Source: Allium sativum (lineage: Eukaryota > Streptophyta > Magnoliopsida > Asparagales > Amaryllidaceae). Taken from it: DNA of 64,000 nt. Below the pieces are notes generated by a model that searched no databases, was not told the DNA's origin, and saw only the letters and a program-made list of their open reading frames with translations. The DNA lies in NCBI GenBank assembly GCA_030737875.1, contig CM060923.1:498258453-498322452 (forward strand). Reading direction: 5' to 3'. Each line of letters starts with the position of its first letter. Within the stretch, counting starts at the first letter, position 1. The translations under genes and the position numbers were made by a program. Shown here piece after piece: positions 56,611 through 64,000 of this stretch.

Positions 56611-57534
56611 TGTTAACGACATTTTTTGTCAATAGCGGAGATGAGTCAACAGGAACGGATCCAAAGGGAAAATAGGTGATTAGACCTATTTCTCAGGTTA
56701 AATCGGACATCCACCCTTAATATCGAAGCTTGAAGGTATGAGATCACTAAGTACTATCGGGATGGATCTAAACTCAGAGAATGAAGTATATTCTTCTATT
56801 CAAAGACATGTAAGGACAGGAATCCATGCTTATCTGGAGAAGGAACAAAAAACTGCAACAATGATGATTAAGATACACATACAGTGCGTCTTTCTTTAAG
56901 AAGATCCTTTTTTATTAAACTATCGTTGGAAGTACATAGATGTAATAGGGGGAATCCCTAGATCAATCTCAGTGCCAAGATTATTTTTAAGAGTACAAGT
57001 GTAAAAGAAAAATACCCTCTCCAAATGTGACCCCTGGTGTCTTATTTATAGTGGTTTAGGGCTCCTTCCGCTAATGGGCTATTGGGCCTGTAGGGGTCTT
57101 TGTCGGTCGCTTTCTTTTATTGGTTTCGGGCACTTGACGTCCGGCCTTCTTCGATGTATCAGTTATGGTCTTCGGATGGTACTTGAATCCTTGATAACAG
57201 CTCCTGAATGTAGGCTTTCGGACATAAGCTTTCGGATGTAGGCCTCCGGCTTTATCGTAAATACTTAGAAGGGCCAGCCTTCATGATGTATGTTGATAAC
57301 TGCTGATTCGAAGCCATTGTGGGTTTTGGTACTAGGTAAATCAGTACGGGTAGCCTGTATCTCTGCTTGCGTCCCGGTTATCCCTTTGATGGATCTTTTG
57401 TGGTAGCCTGGATTCCTGGAGGGTGACTTCCAGTGTTGCTTCTGTTTTTTGCAAATGCTGCCTTTCGGTATTCGTACGACAGATGCTCCGGAAGTTGGTT
57501 CTGGATGATTCTTGCGCTCTCTTCGCTTAGCACA
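56611..57534 (-). repeat. 5' LTR of element E (Tat-type candidate), right edge uncertain
   Basis: Starts TGTTAACGAC on the plus strand next to the primer site. The likely outer end is ...TTAGCACA at 57,534, giving about 924 bp. A clean TATA box, TATAAATAA (57,042-57,050, minus), sits about 485 bp from the outer end and about 430 bp from the inner edge, a normal U3/R-U5 plan. The partner LTR was not found in the window, so E is truncated or extends beyond it. Confidence 0.65.
57042..57050 (-). promoter_or_regulatory. TATA box of LTR E
   Basis: CACTATAAATAAGACACC context on the minus strand, followed by a plausible leader toward the primer site at 56,607. Confidence 0.65.
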
Positions 57535-58509
57535 TTGGATGCCCTCACCTTCTGGATAATATATTTAATTTCCGAAATAGTCGGAAATAGTGGAATTCAC
57601 AATATTGTGTGAACTGGATAATTTAAAATATATTATTCAGTTTAGAGTTGAATTATATTAACGAATATATTTAATGAACGATCATTGAACGTATAAATTT
57701 TATTATAATTATATTCGAGCATGAAATGGCGCGGTAGTTCGTAATTTGGCGATTCGAACTTTAAACGAATATACAGAATCCGTTTTAAGCCAGATTTCTG
57801 TGAAACAAGAAATGTTCGGAGCTGGTGAAGTATATTTTTCTAATGGAAGAGAAAAATAGGGATTCCGTCGTGTAGATTGTGATTTATGTCCAAATCAAAT
57901 TTTCGAAAAGTCGCTATGAAATTCCTTTATAATTCTATAACGATTTATTTATATTTGAAAAGGATTTTCAATATAAATTGAACACTGATTTAATCTGGAT
58001 TTGAAATGTCAAGTTATAAAATCCCGATATATTTATTTTGGAGTTATATGGTATTCTATTGTGAATATGTACGATAATATTTATTTATAAATATTTAATT
58101 TAATTATTTTAAACATATTAATATTTAAAAGGGTTTATTTAAAGCTTTAAAAATAGCCAGTTTTGCAAACGACCTCCGTTTTCGATGAAACTAATTTTGT
58201 TGGATTCGGAATATTAAATTATTATTATATTTTAATTTTCGTGATTTTTGGTGTCAGTATGTGGCCGTACGGGATTTTAATGTGAAAAACAGACAATGAT
58301 TTGGCTTTAAAAATACGTTGTGTGAGCAAACAGATTCAAAATTCAACGAAACAAATTTCGTTGGGTCCGTAATGTCAAACTGTAGTTGTACGTCCATTTT
58401 CGTCGAATTTTGGTATTATACGTGATCACAGGGATTTTTAATGATAAATACAAATAGCGTTTGATTAAAAATTAATAAAATAATAAATATAAAAATGTTA
58501 TACTTACCC

Positions 58510-58519
58510 TATAAATACC
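58510..58519 (+). promoter_or_regulatory. TATA box of LTR D
   Basis: TATAAATACC in a ccc-flanked context about 975 bp from the LTR start, leaving an R-U5 region of roughly 4.7 kb, unusually long. Confidence 0.55.
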
Positions 58520-59859
58520 ATATCATCCCCTAACTCTAAATTCAGTTTTCCTCTAGTTAAAAATAAACATGCCGCCTCCTGAACACTTCCTCAAACCTAA
58601 TCGTGACAATAAAAAATTCAAAAGAAATAGAAATAAATCTCTATAAATTACGAAAGTGGTATGTTTGAATTCGCAAGGGGAAGAGCTTCAATCTGATGTT
58701 ATTTTTAATTGGTGCGATGCAGTTTCATGAGTACTCAAAAGTTAACAACGAACTAGGGCTGAACAAATTCATGAGCTAGGAGCACCAATGTGAGGTTCAG
58801 ATGTCATATTTGTTATCAGAATGGAATAGTACATCAGTTGTGAAATTTTTGGCAAGTTGGGATGATTAATTGTCGCGCGTGTTACTGGCGAACCCAAGTC
58901 GAGCTCATAGTCGCGAATGATAGGGCTACTGTGAGTTGGTTGTAATGGAGAAGAGATTCAGGAAGAGGATCTTGATGGCGAAATCAGTTTGAAAATCCAT
59001 GAACGGAAGAGGAGAACGAAGCTGGGGAGGATGGGATTTTCTATTTTCCTCGAGTTTGAAAAATATAAAACGGGGAAGAAGGAGTATGCTGAAGCAAACG
59101 GGTTGGAGGAGAATATAATAGTGCGGCCAAAATTTAAACGATGAAGCCCAAATCAAATTTTAATCATGTTTAATTTAATATTAAACAACGTATTAACTTA
59201 AAACTATCATATCTTATCCATACGTTAACTGAATTCAGTAAAACAAGATCCGCTGGGATCGTATGGACGGCGGCTACACAATGGAACTGATTAGGAGTGA
59301 ATTAGAGCTCTTTACAATTTGTAGCGAAATAAATTGTCGTTATGAATCAACCGATGGTTATCGTTATTTAACGATGATAGTCCAATGTGAGTAAAACTCA
59401 CTAACTCTATCAGTTTATATTTTTATAAATATAATCTAGTAATGATAAATGCTGATTGACTGCTGTGTGATGATTGTTTGGTTGAACTGCTTATGTGTTG
59501 GTTGAAATTATAGATAATGATATATATATATATAAATCGTTAATCAAATAGTGATTATGTTTATCAGGATATTTCATATCAAAATGAAATCGATGTTATT
59601 ATATTGTTTAACATCTGTGTATGCAGGGAAACAGGTCGGAGGAATCCAACTGGATTCCTCAACATTTATTTTACTGTCTTTCATATATGGTGATATATGA
59701 TGTGATATATAATCTGTTGTTGATGACGTGTGTTAGAATGATATTGATCATTGTTATTTGGTATTTTAAATACCATAAGAAATATTGGAATATGAAAAGG
59801 GAATTTTCAATGTTATATTGAAAAAGAAATATATATATATATATATAATCATAGGATTT

Positions 59860-60420
59860 TATAAAAAGAGATATGTATAAAATCAAAGGATTTTATAAAA
59901 AGAAATACTTTTAAAATGAATAGAATTTTATAAAGGGAATTATTTATATAATAAAGAAGATTTTATAAAAGGAAGTATTTATTTAGAAAATAAGTAGAAT
60001 TGAAAAGGAAATATTTGTAAAACAAATAAATAGAATTGAAAAAGGAAGTATTTATACAGAAAATAAATAGAATTGAAAAGGAAATATTTGTAAAACATTT
60101 ACAAATAGAATTTAAAAGGAAATATTTTTAAAACAAATAAATAGAATTGAAAAAGGAAGTATTTATTTAGAAAATAAATAGAATTGAAAAGGAAATATTT
60201 GTAAAACAAATAAATAAAATTGAAAAAGGAAGTATTTATTTAGAAAATAAATAGAATTGAAAAGGAAACATTTGTAAAACATTTACAAATAAAATTGAAA
60301 AGGAAATATTTATAAAATAAATAGAATTATAGAAAAAGAATTATTGGGAAATAAATAGGATATTATAAAAGGAAGTATTTTATAAAATGAATAGAATTTT
60401 ATAAAAAGGAAATATGTGAA
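59860..60420. repeat. purine-rich interspersed tandem repeats in LTR D
   Basis: Units such as atagaattgaaaaggaaata, ggaagtatttattt and gattttataaaa alternate with a rough ~30-36-bp rhythm. The plus strand is almost free of C over about 550 bp. Confidence 0.75.
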
Positions 60421-60629
60421 AAATAAATATTAAATAGAAATCTGTTTTAATAGAAAAAATGGAGAAGATTAATTTATAAATAATGTTTTATAAATTAAGT
60501 AAAATATTTATCATTTGATAAATTGAAATTATAAGTTTGATTTTTTACAGAGAAGTGAAAAATCGGTTTTAACACCGATCTTTAAAAATAGAATGTAAAC
60601 GCAACATCTATCAAGGAAATTATAAAGGA

Positions 60630-61135
60630 TCGAATGTAAGTCATTCAAAGAGAGTTAATCGACTGTAAGTCATTCGAGGAGAGTAAATCGAATGTAAGTC
60701 ATTCGAAGAGAGTAAATCGAATGTAAATCATTCGAAGATAGTTAATCGAATGTAAGTCCTTCGAAGAGAGTAAATCGAATGTAACTCATTCGAAGAGAGT
60801 AAATCGAATGTAAATCATTCGAAGAGAGTTAATCGAATGTAAGTCATTCGAAGAGAGTTAATCGAATGTAAATCATTCGAAGAGAGTTAATCGAATGTAA
60901 GTCATTCGAAGAGAGTAAATCTAATGTAAGTTATTCGAAGAGAGTAAATCGAATGTAAATCATTTGAAGAGAGTTAATCGAATGTAAGTTATTTGAAGAG
61001 AGTAAATCGAATGTAAATCATTTGAAGAGAGTTAATCGAATGTAAGTCATTCGAAGAGAGTTAATCGAATGCAAGTCATTCTAAGAGAGTTAATCGAATG
61101 TAAATCATTCGAAGGAGAGTTATCGAATAGAAGTG
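60630..61135 (+). repeat. 29-bp tandem array of self-complementary units in LTR D
   Basis: About 17 copies of tcgaatgtaagtcattcga plus gagagttaa spacer, period 29 bp. Each unit holds the inverted repeat TCGAATG / CATTCGA around TAAGT (or TAAAT). Variants mostly hit the loop or spacer. Confidence 0.9.
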
Positions 61136-63265
61136 ATTCGAGAGAGAATTATGCATTAGATTTCGACTGTATCGAATGTAGGAAAGTACTATTTACTTTC
61201 CGATTTTTAAATCAAGATTTATTTATTAATAAAATCGTTTATTTAAATTAAGGTATAAAAGTTTTATTTAAAGTTAGATATTTAGGAAGTTGGGATTATA
61301 AATCTATTTTTATAACTAATGATTTTTGTAAAAGTAGTGGGTTCGTATATTGAATCCAAGAGTTACGTAAGGAAGTTTGTTGAAGTTGTTCAGTTAAGGT
61401 CTGAGAGGTAGTTATACCCCAACTTGATTGACTTCGCTTTTAACTAAGGAATGGTTAAGGTTCGATAGTGAAAGTTGGTTAAGTGAATTTAGTTAATGAG
61501 TGTAATGTTTTGAGTTGGCATAACGATGTTTTATTTAAAACATCTGTTTAAATCCAAATGTAGGAGTTTAAGAAGTGTTTTCCAAATATGAATCAGAAAT
61601 GTTTTCTAATACAGAAAGTAAGAAATTGAAATGTTTTCCAATGTTAATAACGTATATTTTCTAAATTTAGAAAATAAGAAATGTTGAATATATGGAAACA
61701 GGAAATGAGAAACGAATAAATTAATGAACTAAAGAGATAAATGTTAAATGATGATTGATCGATATAATTTCCATCTGGAAATAATATTGTTGTTTGCACA
61801 TGTGTTTTTCTTTGATAGTTAACTCACCGACTATCGAAGTTTTTGACCATTTTTCCATCGTTAATACGGAGAGACCGGTATCAGTTTCATTATCTGAAAC
61901 CACTCTATATGGGCATTAGCGTTGCGAATCAAATATGATGAAGATAATTGAAGAAAGAGTTATGCAAGGGCTGTTCTAGAGATCCTAGGTAGAAATTTCC
62001 TAAGATGGATTTAAAGAATAGTGCCTTCGGTTTGTCTAGTCCCAGGACGACATGTATGGAAGAATGTCTGACAGAGTATATTTAATAGATCACGTAAGTT
62101 GATCTCTTCAAACTTATTTACGTTTGGTGGAGGAGGAATTCATTTCTCCAAGCTGTATACCCGTGATATATTTGGGGAAATCAATTTGTGATTTGGTGGG
62201 TATGACGATGTGACATTCAAAGTACATAAAGGTGTGATCTATATGTTATGGCCTCTAGGCTCACAACCGGGAAATGGTATAAAATCGGGTAGGTCGCATA
62301 GCTAAGTGGTTGGCTGCCAATTAGGGTGTATTGTCACCTGATCTAGAGTTTCATTTACTTCTTTAACCTATTATGATGCTATCCCTTTCGAGAAACGGTT
62401 GTTGATCCCAACAGTTGGTGATAATACATTCGATACACTCAAGCGAAATGAGTGACCGGTCATGTTTAGCCTGGGTTACAAGATGTTCTTGTTGAACACG
62501 GTGTATTCCTCTCTAGAGATACACTGTCGGAAGGTGGTCCCATAACTTGCCAGTTGGAATTCATTTACCAATAAACCCGCAGTTTTTGATTATATATTAT
62601 GTATGAGGAACGTGAGAAGAAAGTGTTCTGCTAGATGATTATTATATTGTGGTTGATAGACACTATTATGATATCAAAAGGATTTTGATATAAAGATTAT
62701 CATTTCTTTCAAAAGGATTTTTGAATGTCGGAGCAAGTGTTTTTGATTCTCATAAGGGAAAAACCCGTTCCATGTTATATGGCATGGTCTTATGAGATAT
62801 CGTTTAATTGCTCAAACTGTTTTAAATGGTTTTACTCACACCAGTCCCATGACTGACCCGGAGTTTATTTTATTTTGTTTTCCCAAAACTCTTGGGTGCC
62901 CAATTTTGTACGGGCAGTCAAGTAGTCAAGATTTTACAGATATACTTGGAGAGCTTGGAGTAGAAGGCTTCAGGAATATATAGCTATTGTTTATTTCCAC
63001 TGTGTTGTAAGTGTTATACTCTGATAATGTTACTGTATACATATACTGATTTTATTATGTATCTATTATATATTGTTTGTTCTGCTCTGAGATTCGTATT
63101 TACTCTGATGTTGCATGTTCTTCTTCTTCTTCTATTCTAAGTTTCTATCTTATCTATTCTCACCCTCTAATTTCTTTCATGGACTATCCGGTGTTTCCGA
63201 TGCTTAGATAGTCGACATTGAGTTTATGTCGATAACCAAGGTCGCGAAAACCCCGGGTCGTTACA

Positions 63266-64000
63266 GTGGTATCAGAGCTGAAGGTTAAGTAATTACCTTG
63301 GCTCTATGGCGTGGCTCAATAGAGATGGGGTTAACAATACCCTAGATTGAGTTGAGTGTAAATATATGAGCGTGTATTTGTTATTCAATATAAAATGGTT
63401 TTATACTGTGGAGATTTATTGGTTGAGTTGTTTTTGGGTTCTGGTCGATAAGTTTGATCCACTGTATCGGTAGGAGTTTATAAACACTCGAATACGATGA
63501 ACCCACATGATATGTTTTGAAAAGAGGGGAAATGATATAATACCCAAAATCATATTTTGATATAAAAGTATGATTAATATTTGAAGTATTACCGTATATT
63601 GAATGTGTTGGTTGTGATTATAATCAGATAAGATTATAATTGAAACGGTTATGTAAATAACCAATCAAATTTCGTATAAGTATTACGAAGCGAATTAAAT
63701 CTGAATTTAAATCAGAATTGAAATTAAAACTTTGGAATTTCGAATAAGTGTTAGTAAATGAATATGGATTGGATATAAGAGAATTTTAAAATCTTGGGAG
63801 ATTTTAAATTGTTTTAAAGCATTGTAAATGGTATTTTGAAATGAATTTCAAAATGGAAGTGTTTAGATATGGTTTTGAAAGTGATATTGTATTGAACGCA
63901 CTTCGATAGCTGGAAATAGATTCTTATGATGATCATGACATCATCGGTGTTTATTTTCGAGTTGTATGTGACGGATTACTACCAAAACTTTTGTTTTGGG
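63266..64000 (+). mobile_element. interior of element D, cut by the window end
   Basis: Primer site TGGTATCAGAGC at 63,267-63,278, one base from the LTR; leader hairpin 1 at 63,281-63,299 (AAGGT/ACCTT); 39-nt leader hairpin at 63,314-63,352. The remaining ~650 bp are AT-rich without an ORF of note, matching the non-coding interior of B. B's interior is 755 bp, so the polypurine tract and 3' LTR of D should begin just past the window. Confidence 0.8.
63314..63352 (+). ncRNA. 39-nt leader hairpin of element D (packaging/dimerisation candidate)
   Basis: Outer stem CTCAAT/ATTGAG, inner stem GGGT/ACCC, loop TAACAAT, internal loop AGAGATG. Same length and layout as in B and C; located 35 bp past the primer site. 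Confidence 0.7.

Larger units (their letters stand above)
57535..63265 (+). repeat. 5' LTR of element D (plus orientation, B-related)
   Basis: Ends CCGGGTCGTTACA at 63,265, followed by a primer site. The start is inferred at about 57,535-57,545, where homology to LTR B begins; that end is diverged. About 5.7 kb, close to B. It contains TATA (58,510-58,519), GTGAGTAAAACTCAC (59,387-59,401), a purine-rich array (about 59,860-60,420), a 29-bp hairpin array (about 60,630-61,135) and the core hairpin CAGTC/GACTG (62,842-62,855). About 58,550-59,150 has an exon-like, C/T-rich antisense stretch at the place where B holds its captured gene. No protein gene is supported. Confidence 0.8.

Noticed and set aside
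1..64000. tRNA, rRNA, organellar insertions, telomere or known satellite sequence
   Set aside because: I looked for conserved tRNA boxes, rRNA-like GC blocks, tttaggg repeats and plastid-like genes and saw none; only tRNA-complementary primer sites are present.

Overview
This window is plant nuclear DNA, most likely from a eudicot with a large, repeat-rich genome. It is almost entirely nested LTR retrotransposons. The evidence is Ty3/gypsy gag-pol remnants with CCHC knuckles, FVDD reverse transcriptase and a chromodomain-type integrase tail. It is also tRNA-iMet primer sites, LTRs of 2.4 to 7.3 kb, and 5-bp target duplications. No tRNA, rRNA, CRISPR array or intact host gene was recognised. 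All coding regions found are broken.

Layout: (1) 1-598 and 21,949-24,375 are AT-rich host sequence with a few weak spliced-exon candidates (minus strand) and one CACTA transposon end at 24,375. (2) 599-21,943 is element A, a minus-strand Tekay/Del-type chromovirus with a perfect CACCA target duplication. Its pol is split by a second complete element, A' (6,272-17,929), also on the minus strand. (3) 24,440-25,413, 37,446-37,761, 38,215-38,324 and 53,848-54,093 are pieces of plus-strand coiled-coil reading frame(s). With 54,094-57,534 (tandem repeats, a decayed minus-strand ORF, a TGGCGC primer site and an LTR with a TATA box) they look like a Tat-type element, E, with an antisense gene. (4) Element B (25,414-37,440, minus) and element C (38,325-53,842, minus) are inserted in that reading frame. 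(5) Element D (about 57,535 to beyond the window, plus) adjoins or interrupts the E LTR and is related to B.

B, C and D are the notable part. They have very large LTRs (5.6, 7.2-7.3 and about 5.7 kb). In B and C these flank tiny non-coding interiors of 755 and 1,038 bp that keep only a primer site, a structured leader and a polypurine tract. Their LTR ends, primer sites, a hairpin beside the polypurine tract and an LTR-core hairpin match those of coding elements A and A'. I infer that they are parasites mobilised by Tekay-type enzymes. Just inside the primer site, B, C and D share a hairpin of exactly 39 nt whose stems covary, preceded by a second smaller hairpin. This is the best candidate for a previously undescribed functional RNA element (packaging or dimerisation signal). 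A' LTRs carry another striking structure: two tandem ~100-nt hairpins whose three stems all differ in compensating ways around a shared tip.
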